The notes under the pieces were generated by a model. It made no database searches. It was not told where the DNA came from and worked only from the letters and a program-made list of their open reading frames with translations. A stretch of 64,000 bases of DNA from an uncultured Erythrobacter sp. Lineage in GTDB: Bacteria > Pseudomonadota > Alphaproteobacteria > Sphingomonadales > Sphingomonadaceae. The position numbers and the translations under genes were made by a program. How positions within the stretch are numbered: position 1 is the stretch's first letter; every line of letters begins with the position of its first letter. Shown here piece after piece: positions 9,043 to 17,784 of the stretch. The stretch spans positions 124,001 through 188,000 of the forward strand of contig CANKYZ010000006.1 in NCBI GenBank assembly GCA_947488325.1. The letters run 5' to 3'.

Positions 9043-9852
9043 ATGACTGGATCGGGCGAACTTGCAGATATGAACCTCGACCGCCGCTCAGTCATAATTG
9101 GCAGTCTTGCTGCCGGAGCAACAGCTCATCCTCTTATCGGATGTGCCGTTGCCAATACGCCTCCATCTGATGCAACGAAGTTGCATGTCATGGGCATGAT
9201 TCATTCGAATCATCGGACGAGTGAAACCTATTCGCTTAGCGTGCTCGAGGCAGCGATCCGAAAAGCCGCTCCCGATGTCATTCTGACTGAAATCCCACCT
9301 GATCGCGTCGATCAAGCGATCCAGTCATTTGAAGCGACCGGCATCGTGAATGAGCCGCGCACACGGGTATTTCCAGAGTACACCGATGTCGTGTTCCCGC
9401 TAAGCGAGGAAATGGAGTTTCGCATTGTTGGAACAGCCGGTTGGACGCGAGCAATTGCTGACAATCGCCGCATGGCGTTGGAACGCATTCAGAGTGATCC
9501 AGCGAGAGCGCGTGAGTGGGCCGAACATCGCGCAGCACAAAGAGTATATTCTGCTTCGGTTGCTGGGCGCGGGGATGACCCTTTGTTCATTCACACATAT
9601 GAATTTGACCAGCTCGTAGAATCTTCACGCATGCCCTATCAGAGGTTTTTTGATGCGGATCTTGGCCCCGGTGGATGGACACAAATCAACAATGCACACA
9701 CCGATCTAATCAATGGCGCACTAGATACGATCAGCGGGCAGGGCAAGTCGGCCCTCGTGACATTTGGGAGCGCGCATAAATACAAAATTTTGCGCAGTGT
9801 AGAGCATCGCGAGGACATTGAGTTGCTTAACACCCGCGATCTTTTCGTTTGA
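9043..9852 (+). CDS. TraB/GumN-like protein with Tat- or lipoprotein-type signal
   Basis: The 269-residue frame begins at 9043 after a taggaa Shine-Dalgarno; an in-frame ATG at 9070 (MNLDRRSVIIGSLAAG) is an alternative. The N-terminus has a twin-arginine-like RRSVIIG and a lipobox-like LIGC, so the protein is exported and may be lipidated. The mature part opens with LHVMGMIHSNHRTSETYSLS and DVILTEIPPDR and closes with ALVTFGSAHKYKI. This pattern of a His-containing first strand, an acidic LTEIPP segment and a late G-x-x-H resembles the TraB/PrgY/GumN superfamily. Catalytic function is unproven. It sits 18 bases after the TPR protein and 15 before the DoxX-like gene. Confidence 0.65.
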   Translation: MTGSGELADMNLDRRSVIIGSLAAGATAHPLIGCAVANTPPSDATKLHVMGMIHSNHRTSETYSLSVLEAAIRKAAPDVILTEIPPDRVDQAIQSFEATGIVNEPRTRVFPEYTDVVFPLSEEMEFRIVGTAGWTRAIADNRRMALERIQSDPARAREWAEHRAAQRVYSASVAGRGDDPLFIHTYEFDQLVESSRMPYQRFFDADLGPGGWTQINNAHTDLINGALDTISGQGKSALVTFGSAHKYKILRSVEHREDIELLNTRDLFV

Positions 9853-9867
9853 GAGAGTAGGGCCGCA

Positions 9868-10278
9868 ATGCAAGCGAGACTATGGGAAATAATTGCCTAT
9901 TGGATCGCAACGATATTGATGGTGTCGCTGATGTTTTTTGCGGTCCAGATGTACTTACGAAATCCGGATGCAATTTCGGGAATTTTTGTAGGATTCTCCT
10001 ATCCTGGCTACGCCGTTTATCCGCTCGCAGCAGCCAAAGCGACGGCTCTCATTGTCATTTTGTTCAACCGCTGGCGTAACTTGAAAGACATCGCCTATGG
10101 CGCTTTTTTCATCAATTTGATGATGGCAACCTATGCGCATGTGCTTGCCGGAGACACACCGATCCATGCTTATTCTGGGTTGATCGCGGTGCCTATCTCA
10201 TACGTATTGAGCAACCGAGTCCGAGGGGAGCCAGCGCGAGATGCCTTCTTGTTGTCAAAGCGTCCCATTAACAATTGA
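9868..10278 (+). CDS. DoxX-like four-helix membrane protein
   Basis: The 136-residue product has four predicted membrane helices. The sequence around SYPGYAVYPLAAAKATALIV, RWRNLKDIAYGAFFINLMMA and TYAHVLAG follows the DoxX_2 pattern of a short G/Y-P loop, a helix, then a charged loop before 'K-(D/E)-x-A-Y-x-G'. DoxX-like proteins are poorly understood; some relate to oxidative stress or quinone-linked complexes. It is the last gene of a tight three-gene unit with the secreted TPR and TraB-like proteins. The family call is moderate and the function open. Confidence 0.65.
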   Translation: MQARLWEIIAYWIATILMVSLMFFAVQMYLRNPDAISGIFVGFSYPGYAVYPLAAAKATALIVILFNRWRNLKDIAYGAFFINLMMATYAHVLAGDTPIHAYSGLIAVPISYVLSNRVRGEPARDAFLLSKRPINN

Positions 10279-10368
10279 ACCAGACATTGCGCATCTTGAC
10301 TTGCGCTAAATCGAACTGACCTTTAGGGCCATTCTGGTATTTTAAACCCCAATCTAAGAGGGAAACAC

Positions 10369-10605
10369 ATGAGCGATACTGCCGACCGCGTGCAGAAAAT
10401 TGTCGTCGAGCATCTCGGCGTCGAGGGTGACAAGGTCACTCAAGAAGCAAGTTTTATTGATGATCTGGGCGCTGATAGCCTCGACATTGTTGAGCTGGTG
10501 ATGGCTTTCGAAGAAGAATTCGGCGTGGAAATTCCCGACGATGCAGCTGAGAAAATCACAACTGTTGCCGACGCGACGAAGTTCATCGAAGAGAACAAAG
10601 GCTGA
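10369..10605 (+). CDS. acpP: Acyl carrier protein
   Basis: The 78-residue acidic ACP carries growing acyl chains in fatty-acid synthesis. The phosphopantetheine attachment Ser37 lies in [12 protein letters not shown]. An agaggga ribosome-binding site precedes the ATG. The next gene is fabF, the usual partner, separated by about 195 bases containing two inverted repeats. Confidence 0.98.
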   Translation: MSDTADRVQKIVVEHLGVEGDKVTQEASFIDDLGADSLDIVELVMAFEEEFGVEIPDDAAEKITTVADATKFIEENKG

Positions 10606-10632
10606 TTTGACGGGCCTAATTGGGCCCTCAGC
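10600..10632 (+). terminator. Stem-loop at the acpP stop codon, possible terminator
   Basis: An outer pair GGCTGA (10600-10605, including the stop codon) and TCAGCC (10627-10632) flanks an inner pair GGGCC (10612-10616) and GGCCC (10622-10626). A short T run (cttttg) follows about 7 bases later. It may end or reduce acpP transcripts, which are usually needed in excess over fabF. Confidence 0.4.
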
Positions 10633-10666
10633 CGCGTCTTTTGCTTACGCTTAAGACGGCTAATCC

Positions 10667-10706
10667 ACAGGCCCGAACCCTTCTTTCTGACAGGGTGCGG
10701 GCCTGT
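10667..10706 (+). terminator. Strong 14-base-pair hairpin between acpP and fabF
   Basis: The arms ACAGGCCCGAACCC (10667-10680) and GGGTGCGGGCCTGT (10693-10706) pair over 14 positions with a single internal A.G mismatch, enclosing a 12-base loop. No strong U-run follows, so it may be an RNA-stabilising or attenuating element as well as a terminator. Confidence 0.45.
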
Positions 10707-10800
10707 AGCGTTTATGGCATCCGCCGCGATATAGTTTCCTAGAGATGCTATTGGTTGGCATGTAACATTGCTGAACGTTGGTAATTTAAGGGAATTTTGA

Positions 10801-12060
10801 ATGCGTCGTGTGGTTGTAACCGGCCTTGGTCTTGTCACCCCATTGGGTGCGGATGTTGAAACTGCCTGGAAAAACCTGATTGCCGGGGAAAGCGGTGCAG
10901 GGCAGATTACACACTTCGACCCTGAAGGGCAGAAATGCACCATCGCTTGCGAGGTTAAGAGCAAAGATCATCCGTGGGGATTTGATGCTGACAAACGCGT
11001 CGATCACAAGGTCCAACGGCAGGTTGATCCCTTTATTGTCTATGGCATCGACGCTGCTGGACAGGCTTTGGAGGATGCAGGCCTGACCGATTTGACCGAC
11101 GAACAGAAAGAGCGCGTCGGCTGTTCAATCGGTGCGGGGATTGGTGGGCTTCCAGGAATCGAGAAAGAGAGCATCGTGCTTAGTGAGCGCGGTCCGGGCC
11201 GTGTCTCACCACACTTTGTTCATGGCCGATTGATAAATCTCGTCACCGGGCAGGTTCAGATTAAATATGGATTCATGGGGCCGAATCATGCCGTTGTGAC
11301 GGCGTGTTCGACTGGTGCACACTCAATCGGCGATGCTGCGCGGATGATCGCGATGGACGATGCCGATGTGATGCTGGCAGGCGGGGCAGAGAGCACAATT
11401 AACCCGCTTGGCATCGCAGGTTTCGCGCAAGCACGCGCGCTGAACACCAGTTTCAACGATCGTCCAACAAAAGCGAGCCGCCCCTATGACAAGGACCGCG
11501 AGGGCTTTGTTATGGGCGAGGGCGCTGGCGTAATCGTGCTGGAAGAGTACGAATATGCCAAGGCACGCGGTGCGAAGATCTATGCTGAGGTCACAGGTTA
11601 CGGACTTTCAGGCGATGCGTATCACGTCACCGCACCGCACCCCGAAGGCAAAGGCGCAGAACTGGCGATGCGAATGGCACTTAAGAAAGCAGGCCTTGGC
11701 TCGGGCGATATTGACTATGTGAATGCGCATGGAACCAGCACAATGGCTGACACGATTGAACTTGCTGCGGTAAAACGCGTGCTGGGCGATGACCTAGGCG
11801 GTGCTTCGATGAGTTCGACCAAGAGCGCGATTGGCCACCTTTTGGGCGGCGCAGGCGCGGTTGAGGCTGTGTTCTGCATCCTTGCGATGCGCGATGGGGT
11901 CGTGCCTCCAACTCTCAATCTGCATAATCCAGACGACGGGACCGAGGGCATCGATCTTGTGCCTTTGAAGGCAAGAGAACGTGAGGTGCGTGCTGTTTTG
12001 AACAACAGCTTCGGTTTTGGCGGCACCAATGCTTCTATCGTCATGCAGAAGGTTGATTAA
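10801..12060 (+). CDS. fabF: Beta-ketoacyl-ACP synthase II
   Basis: This 419-residue condensing enzyme elongates acyl-ACP with malonyl-ACP. The Cys-His-His triad is visible: Cys169 in VVTACSTGAHSIG, His310 in VNAHGTSTMADT and His346 in STKSAIGHLLGG. The length is exactly that of bacterial FabF. Its position downstream of acpP and just upstream of mltG is the common alphaproteobacterial order. A ggga motif precedes the ATG. Confidence 0.97.
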   Translation: MRRVVVTGLGLVTPLGADVETAWKNLIAGESGAGQITHFDPEGQKCTIACEVKSKDHPWGFDADKRVDHKVQRQVDPFIVYGIDAAGQALEDAGLTDLTDEQKERVGCSIGAGIGGLPGIEKESIVLSERGPGRVSPHFVHGRLINLVTGQVQIKYGFMGPNHAVVTACSTGAHSIGDAARMIAMDDADVMLAGGAESTINPLGIAGFAQARALNTSFNDRPTKASRPYDKDREGFVMGEGAGVIVLEEYEYAKARGAKIYAEVTGYGLSGDAYHVTAPHPEGKGAELAMRMALKKAGLGSGDIDYVNAHGTSTMADTIELAAVKRVLGDDLGGASMSSTKSAIGHLLGGAGAVEAVFCILAMRDGVVPPTLNLHNPDDGTEGIDLVPLKAREREVRAVLNNSFGFGGTNASIVMQKVD

Positions 12061-12064
12061 GGGT

Positions 12065-13036
12065 ATGAAGAAGCTCGGCTGCATCGTCGGGCTGTTTCTG
12101 GCGCTAGCGGCTGCGGCTGCGCTGTTATTCGGCAGCGAGGTTCTGGGACAGGCGACAATTGAGGAAGAAACGCCGTTTGTCATCTCGGCAGGTTCTTCGT
12201 TGACCGCCGTTGCCGCAGATCTTGAAACCGCCGACCTTATCTCTTCCGCCGATGGCTTTCTGCTGCGCGCTCGGCTGTTTGGTTCATCTGACCCAATTCA
12301 AGCTGGTGAGTTTGCTCTCGCTCCTGGAATGTCGCAGGGTGAGATATTGGCAGCATTCCAATCAGGTGATGTGATCCGTCGCTTTGTCACCATTCCAGAG
12401 GGGATGCCCTCAGTGTTGGTGTGGGAGCGGCTTATGGCGGAGGAATTGCTCACAGGTGAGATTCCTGTCCCGCCTGAGGGATCAATCCTGCCAGATACCT
12501 ATGCGTTCGAGCGAGGTCAGGACCGCGCTAAGCTAATCGAGCAAATGCAATCTGCGATGGATATCTATCTTGCAGAAACTTGGTCTGAACGCAGCGATGA
12601 TATTGCCGTTGATACAATTCGAGAGGCGTTGATTTTAGCAGCGATCGTTGAAAAAGAAACTGGCACACCAGAGGAACGTCGCACGATTGCCGGGCTCTAT
12701 TCCAATCGACTGCGCAGCGGCATGATGCTGCAAGCTGACCCTACGATCATCTACCCGATTACCAAAGGCAAACCACTGGGGCGGCGCATTCGTCAATCTG
12801 AGATTGCTATGGTTAATGGATATAACACTTATACGATGCTTGGTTTACCGACAGGCCCGATCACGAATCCCGGGCGTGAAAGCATCGCCGCTGTGTTAGA
12901 TCCTGAGGCGCATGAATACCTGTTTATGGTTGCGGACGGGACAGGCGGTCACGAGTTTAACGCTACGCTAGACGGCCATAACGCAGCAGTTGAACAGTGG
13001 TTTCAACTCCGCAGAGAGCGCGGAGAGATGGAGTAG
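12065..13036 (+). CDS. mltG: Endolytic peptidoglycan transglycosylase MltG
   Basis: This 323-residue inner-membrane protein has one N-terminal anchor (MKKLGCIVGLFLALAAAAAL). It cleaves nascent glycan strands and is thought to act as a terminase for chain elongation. The YceG catalytic core is clear: LAAIVEKETGTPEERRTIAG with the active Glu, then LYSNRLRSGMMLQADPTIIY and the C-terminal LPTGPITNPG. ATG 12065 lies 4 bases after the fabF stop, so the genes are coupled. A longer frame from 12017 would overlap fabF and precede the membrane anchor with unlike residues. Confidence 0.95.
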   Translation: MKKLGCIVGLFLALAAAAALLFGSEVLGQATIEEETPFVISAGSSLTAVAADLETADLISSADGFLLRARLFGSSDPIQAGEFALAPGMSQGEILAAFQSGDVIRRFVTIPEGMPSVLVWERLMAEELLTGEIPVPPEGSILPDTYAFERGQDRAKLIEQMQSAMDIYLAETWSERSDDIAVDTIREALILAAIVEKETGTPEERRTIAGLYSNRLRSGMMLQADPTIIYPITKGKPLGRRIRQSEIAMVNGYNTYTMLGLPTGPITNPGRESIAAVLDPEAHEYLFMVADGTGGHEFNATLDGHNAAVEQWFQLRRERGEME

Positions 13037-13044
13037 ACCGCTCC

Positions 13045-13575
13045 GTGGCGCGACCTTTTATCGTTACAGCGGCACTGCCCGCAGGCATCCAGAATTGGGC
13101 TGACGAACTGCGCCGCGCACACTATCCTGCCCACCGCAATCATCTCCATGCGCATGTGACTATTTTCCATTCCTTTGCGCCATCATTACTGGATGAATTG
13201 AGGGATTTCCTATCCACGATAACCCACGAATTTGCTCCGCCAAGTGCGATCATTACCGGGCTTATGGACCTTGGAACAGGTACTGCCATTGCGCTTCGCA
13301 GTGAGGCGCTTCTGACTTTGCGCGAACTAATTGCTGAGCATTTTCACGGCAGTCTTACGGCACAAGACTTATACGAACCGCGCTTGCATATCACCATCCA
13401 AAACAAGGTGACAAAGCGAGAAGCTAGCGCACTTCAGGCGGAACTCGGCGCCGAAATGGAAGCCAAGATTGCCTCAACCGTTTTTATCTTTCCCGCGCTG
13501 GAATTACAGCTCTACAAAGACGGTCCGTGGGAACTCGTTAAACGTTGCACATTTCGCGGAGCGGAAGAGCTGTAG
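13045..13575 (+). CDS. 2'-5' RNA ligase/2H phosphoesterase family protein
   Basis: The 176-residue product starts at GTG 13045 (MARPFIVTAALPAG), 8 bases after the mltG stop. Two H-x-T motifs, HVT (His37-Thr39) and HIT (His115-Thr117), mark the 2H phosphoesterase superfamily that includes LigT/ThpR. Members open or close 2',3'-cyclic phosphate ends of RNA or act on small nucleotides, and the true substrate here is unknown. A longer frame upstream overlaps mltG and is not needed. Confidence 0.85.
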   Translation: MARPFIVTAALPAGIQNWADELRRAHYPAHRNHLHAHVTIFHSFAPSLLDELRDFLSTITHEFAPPSAIITGLMDLGTGTAIALRSEALLTLRELIAEHFHGSLTAQDLYEPRLHITIQNKVTKREASALQAELGAEMEAKIASTVFIFPALELQLYKDGPWELVKRCTFRGAEEL

Positions 13576-13625
13576 TATAAGCAATTTCGCGTGGTGCGAT
13601 GGTGGTGGGCTGGTAGAGAGCAAAA

Positions 13626-14282
13626 ATGGATAATTGGGGTGCGATTTTCGGGTGGCTGACGGGCCTTGCATTGATTGCCGCTATGATACCCCATCAAGTT
13701 CGCCATATCAGGTTGTTGGGTCTTGCTGCTGGTGTGTTTGGCATTGTTTATTTCGCGCTAAAAGACGGGATTGGTACAGGCCTGGCGATTGCAGTGGCCT
13801 TTACCATCATCAATGTTGCGCGGCTGCTTGAGCTACGTCAACGGGCCCGAGCGGGCGTTATGACACGCGAAGAAAGAGAGCTATTCGATCATGTCATGCG
13901 GATTGAAGAGCCTTCTCAGCAAAGTCGCCTGCGAGATCTGATGATCTGGGAGGACGTAAGCGTTGGTACTCAGTTGATTGATCAGGGGCAAGTCGACCCG
14001 CCGCTCATCTACATCGCCAGTGGACGAGCAGAGATTGAGCGCGATCTTGCAGTCATCAGCGAATGCGGGGCGGGCGAGTTTCTGGGCGAAATGAGCCATG
14101 TTTCCGGCGAACGTGCGAGTGCGACCGTTACAGTCACGCAGGACATGCGCATGGCGAGGTTGGATCGTGATGCATTGGGCCAATTGGCGCGAAGTCTTCC
14201 TGAAATCGGCAAGACGGTAGATCGGGCGTTCAATCGCAGTCTTGCAGTCAAGGTTTTGCGTATGAATGAGAGCTCTCGCTAG
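13626..14282 (+). CDS. Membrane protein with a cyclic-nucleotide-binding-like domain
   Basis: The 218-residue protein has two or three N-terminal membrane helices (AIFGWLTGLALIAAMIP, LGLAAGVFGIVYFALK, GTGLAIAVAFTIINVARLLE). A cytoplasmic CNB/Crp-like domain occupies about residues 100-205. The segment GAGEFLGEMSHVSGERASAT corresponds to the phosphate-binding cassette, though the Arg that binds the phosphate is in GERAS rather than the classic RAA. There is no helix-turn-helix, so it is not a Crp-type DNA binder. The layout recalls Popeye-type proteins. The ligand and role are unknown. Confidence 0.75.
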   Translation: MDNWGAIFGWLTGLALIAAMIPHQVRHIRLLGLAAGVFGIVYFALKDGIGTGLAIAVAFTIINVARLLELRQRARAGVMTREERELFDHVMRIEEPSQQSRLRDLMIWEDVSVGTQLIDQGQVDPPLIYIASGRAEIERDLAVISECGAGEFLGEMSHVSGERASATVTVTQDMRMARLDRDALGQLARSLPEIGKTVDRAFNRSLAVKVLRMNESSR

Positions 14283-14407
14283 GCTGTAACGACAACCTGG
14301 AAAACTTGAGGTTGACCGCAAAGAAGCCGCGCCGTAAACGCGCCGCTCGCTAGAGGCATTAAGTCTCGCGAATCCCGATTGCAAGAGAGTAACCGGGGTC
14401 CCAATGG

Positions 14408-14484
14408 GGCGGAGTAGCTCAGCTGGTTAGAGCAGCGGAATCATAATCCGCGTGTCGGGGGTTCAAGTCCCTCCTCCGCTACCA
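14408..14484 (+). tRNA. tRNA-Met (CAT anticodon)
   Basis: The 77-base cloverleaf has acceptor GGCGGAG paired with CTCCGCT (G1-U72 wobble), D-stem GCTC/GAGC, anticodon stem GCGGA/TCCGC around loop ATCATAA (anticodon CAT), and T-loop TTCAAGT. CCA is encoded at 14482-14484. The body looks like an alphaproteobacterial elongator Met tRNA. A lysidine-modified Ile2 tRNA also has CAT and is the main alternative. The initiator is unlikely because the anticodon stem lacks its three G-C pairs. Confidence 0.9.
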
Positions 14485-14726
14485 ACATTTTGAATTTAAA
14501 AGATAAAAACTCGTTTTGGTCAGATTGCCGCTTTCCTAGTGTCCGGCGAGGCACAGCGGACACTGGCGAAAAAGCGTATTTGTGCCATCCACTTAGATTG
14601 TGGAAAATCAACCTCCCGCATCAATCTCGGTGATTTTTCGGCGCTCGATGGCTGCTTAGCGCCCCAAATGCGGACAGAATGGATACCGTATCTATTGTTC
14701 GAAAATCCGCCGCTTGCGTGTCTTCC

Positions 14727-15338
14727 TTAGATCAGTTTAACCTCGTTCGCGGCGGGAAGAATTTTCTTATTGCTATCGACGTTCAATTTTCGGCGCAATT
14801 CGGCCAAGTGAAATGACACAGTTGGCATCGCGATACCCAGGCGGTGTGCGATTTCTTTGTTGGTCTCCCCAATGGATAGGAAATGCAAAACTGCAGTTTG
14901 GCGCGAAGATAGCGAAATTTTCGGCTTGCGAACGCGCGCCATAATGTCGGCGATATTGTCGGAGATGAAACGTTCGCCTTTTAGGGCATATTGGATTGCT
15001 TTGATGATCGTCTCTGAAGGATCAGATTTGTTGACTATGGCTAGTGCGCCCATTTGCCATGCAACAATGAACTCGCGTGGTTCCTCTTGGCCCGATAGGA
15101 TCACAACAGGTAGCTCGTGAACGGTCACAATTTCCGCAATCAGGCTGAGACCAGAGATGTCAGGCAGGCGGATATCCAATAGCACCAGATCAGGTTTGTA
15201 ATCGGCCACAAACTTCAACACGCCTTGCCCGCAGTCTAACTCGGCAACGACTTCGAGATCGTCCGCTGTCCCTAACAACAATCGGCAGCCCGCACGGGTC
15301 AGCTCGTGATCATCGACATGGAGGATCCGGCAAGTCAT
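14727..15338 (-). CDS. NarL/FixJ-type response regulator
   Basis: This 203-residue regulator has a receiver domain with phosphoacceptor Asp55 (DLVLLDIRLPD), acidic HVDDHE and conserved Lys in IVNKSDP. A C-terminal LuxR-type helix-turn-helix follows (LSSRQTAVLHFLSIGETNKE). It overlaps the end of the sensor kinase gene by 4 bases, which establishes the cognate pair. The pair is divergent from the giant adhesin gene at 17785, so control of that adhesin is a reasonable inference. Target sites were not identified. Confidence 0.92.
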   Translation of the reverse strand: MTCRILHVDDHELTRAGCRLLLGTADDLEVVAELDCGQGVLKFVADYKPDLVLLDIRLPDISGLSLIAEIVTVHELPVVILSGQEEPREFIVAWQMGALAIVNKSDPSETIIKAIQYALKGERFISDNIADIMARVRKPKISLSSRQTAVLHFLSIGETNKEIAHRLGIAMPTVSFHLAELRRKLNVDSNKKILPAANEVKLI

Positions 15339-17599
15339 AAGGCGAGCTCCCTGGATTTGACTGCCGGGTGGTGCAGGATCGCTTGATCAATCGGGTGGAG
15401 CAACAAAACCGGAGGCGGCGAAGGGCAGCGAGAGACGGCAGAGCGGTCGGAAGCGATGGCCAATGCAGTGTCCCAATTGATCTCAGCAGGAATCTCGGGG
15501 GTATCTAGATCAATGATACTATGCGTCTTACCCGCGAACATTTCGCTCAAGTTCGCGGCTGCGTGTTGGTTCACCAGCAAGGGGATTGTCAGTTCGACCC
15601 GTGTCCCCGAACCGAGGGTGCTGGAAAGCGCCATTGTGCCACCTATCCGTTGAAGCAGAGATATCGATGCTTTGAAGCCAAACCCCGTTCCCTCCGCATC
15701 CGGGTTCCCTTTAGCACGCACCGATGTTGGAGTTTGAATCTGAGTCATCAAGGCCGCTGACATGCCAATCCCTTCATCCTGAATCGTGATCACAGCCGCC
15801 TCGCCCTGCCGGTCAAAACCGACTGCTACAGTTCCATGTTCGGTAAATTTCACTGCATTGCTGAGCATGTTTGAAAGGATGCGAACCAACAACGCGCGGT
15901 CGCTAATCATCAGGGCCTCACCACAGTCGTCGATCCTAAGGTGTAGGCCTTTTCTTTGCGCCAGTGGACGATAAATTGCCTCCAATTGCTGCAATGTTTC
16001 AGCCAACACGAAACGCGATAGAGCAAGTGTTGTTGCCCAGCCGGACCCCGCGATTGCCCCGTCCATTGTGGTGGTAATCACTGCTTCCAATTGCTTGGCA
16101 GACGCACGAAGAACGTCGGTGAGCACAGGTGACGGATCAGCCTCGCCGCGCTGATCAGCGACATGGATCATAGAATTCAGCGCGAGCAGAACCTGTTTGC
16201 TGTCATGCCCCGAAGCATGGATCAACTGCTCTTGATCGCTGATCGTTGCTAGAGCGCTTGCTTTGTCCTCGCTCAGCTGCAGTCGCTGTTCCAAACTTGC
16301 GATTAGATTGCTTTCGGATTCCTGCTTGTCTTGCATAACTTTGCGCATATGCAGGACCATGGTGAGCGTGATGAGCAGCGACACAATCACGCCCACTAGA
16401 CCGTAGGAATAGGCATCGAACGGCAACTGAAACCCCAGATCCAGCAAGGCAATAGTGAAATATGCGCTGAAGCCTGCCATCACAACCCACGCCATCAGCA
16501 GTGGGACGTATTGCCGGCCCAGCCGCACAACAGCGATAGCCCCGACAATTGGTAGGCCGAAGGTGTAAATCGTTAAGGACACAGGGACCGGTAATCCAGC
16601 GATATCAAGCAGCCACTGCGATGATGCGATTGCTGCGATCATGATCAAAGCTAAGGTCATTACAAGCAACACCGCGAGCCAATTTAGCAACCGGTCTAGC
16701 CGCGGAAGGTTTTGCCTCGTGTTCAACAACCCGCGCGTGAATTGCACCATGGCGAGTCCATAAACGCACGGAATCGCCCAACCTAAGGAGTATATCCAGA
16801 TGCCCTTGTCATGGAGGAAGTAATGGATCGAGTATCCATTTAGATGCACCGCAAAGGCTGCATGATTGAGCTCTGCAAGAGCAAGCCACAAATAGTGCCG
16901 GCCCGCGGTAACGAGGTAGAACAGCGTCGCTACCAGCATCAGCACCAACATGCTGGCAACGGATGCAGTGACAACGGCGATCCGAAAATACTGTTGCTCA
17001 AGTGCGTCGGCGGGGTCAGTTAGCGTCAGCGGTAGGCCGGAAGAGTGGACCCCTTTAAAGCTCAATACGAAATATTGTGTTTCCCCTGCTGCAAGATCAA
17101 CCGGAACAGCAATTCCGTGATAGGTGCGCAAATGTTCTGCAATATCCGGGTCGCTTCGGTCTCTTAAGATTTCAAGCCGACCATCAATCAATTTTGCAAT
17201 AGTCAATTCGGGCAGGCCCGCACGCTTAGTCGAAAGCATCCAAGTGCCCGGCATGTCGCCTGAATTTGTCACGGCGACTGTTAACAAAAACCGAGTGCCT
17301 GGCGATCCATAATTGCTGCTAGTGCTTTGGGTGAATTCGACCTTCCTTGCGAAATCGACAAAGCATGCAGAATTCAGATTTTCGCAAGAGCTGGGCGCAA
17401 ATTGAATATACGGCGTTAAATCAGGCAGGCTCGCCCCCGGTGCTACCTCAGCTGAGGGAGCAAACATTCTTTGCAAGGCGAGCTCTTCAGTTGCAAAATC
17501 CAGTCCATCTGCGCCTTGGGCATTAGCAGGCTCGCTCCATATCTGCACGGTCATCAGCCAAGCCGTGCATGCACATAAAGCGATGAAGGTTCGTCTCAT
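15335..17599 (-). CDS. Sensor histidine kinase with 7TM-DISM receptor module
   Basis: The 754-residue product has a signal peptide (to about residue 27). An extracytoplasmic beta-rich 7TMR-DISMED2-like domain follows (about 60-205), then seven membrane helices (about 210-410). After a coiled-coil linker comes the transmitter: an H-box-like segment LIHASGHDSKQVLLALNSM, N-box RILSNMLSNAVKFTEHG, G1 DEGIGMS and G2 GTGFGFKAS. About 65 poorly conserved residues trail the ATPase domain. DISM sensors are thought to read extracellular small molecules such as carbohydrates. The response-regulator gene overlaps its 3' end by 4 bases. Confidence 0.9.
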   Translation of the reverse strand: MRRTFIALCACTAWLMTVQIWSEPANAQGADGLDFATEELALQRMFAPSAEVAPGASLPDLTPYIQFAPSSCENLNSACFVDFARKVEFTQSTSSNYGSPGTRFLLTVAVTNSGDMPGTWMLSTKRAGLPELTIAKLIDGRLEILRDRSDPDIAEHLRTYHGIAVPVDLAAGETQYFVLSFKGVHSSGLPLTLTDPADALEQQYFRIAVVTASVASMLVLMLVATLFYLVTAGRHYLWLALAELNHAAFAVHLNGYSIHYFLHDKGIWIYSLGWAIPCVYGLAMVQFTRGLLNTRQNLPRLDRLLNWLAVLLVMTLALIMIAAIASSQWLLDIAGLPVPVSLTIYTFGLPIVGAIAVVRLGRQYVPLLMAWVVMAGFSAYFTIALLDLGFQLPFDAYSYGLVGVIVSLLITLTMVLHMRKVMQDKQESESNLIASLEQRLQLSEDKASALATISDQEQLIHASGHDSKQVLLALNSMIHVADQRGEADPSPVLTDVLRASAKQLEAVITTTMDGAIAGSGWATTLALSRFVLAETLQQLEAIYRPLAQRKGLHLRIDDCGEALMISDRALLVRILSNMLSNAVKFTEHGTVAVGFDRQGEAAVITIQDEGIGMSAALMTQIQTPTSVRAKGNPDAEGTGFGFKASISLLQRIGGTMALSSTLGSGTRVELTIPLLVNQHAAANLSEMFAGKTHSIIDLDTPEIPAEINWDTALAIASDRSAVSRCPSPPPVLLLHPIDQAILHHPAVKSRELAL

Positions 17600-17784
17600 T
17601 ACCCTGCAATAACCCCCAAAGGTTGCAGCCTTTCGATCGCAGTGCGCACGCTGTTGGCCAACCTTGTGGCCGGCCCCACTGCCGACCTTGTGCGAGGCAC
17701 CCTAAACTAATTTGGGATTGTCCGCCAACGCTGCAAACTTCATTTTCTGTCCCAGTTCCACACATCATGAAGGACGGGCAGACC

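Noticed and set aside
14408..14484. Interpretation of the tRNA as Ile2 (CAT, lysidine)
   Set aside because: The body matches alphaproteobacterial elongator Met tRNA better, but the possibility remains because the anticodon is the same.
14539..14730. 63-residue frame after the tRNA
   Set aside because: No ribosome-binding site or family, and it runs into the 3' end of the response regulator on the opposite strand.
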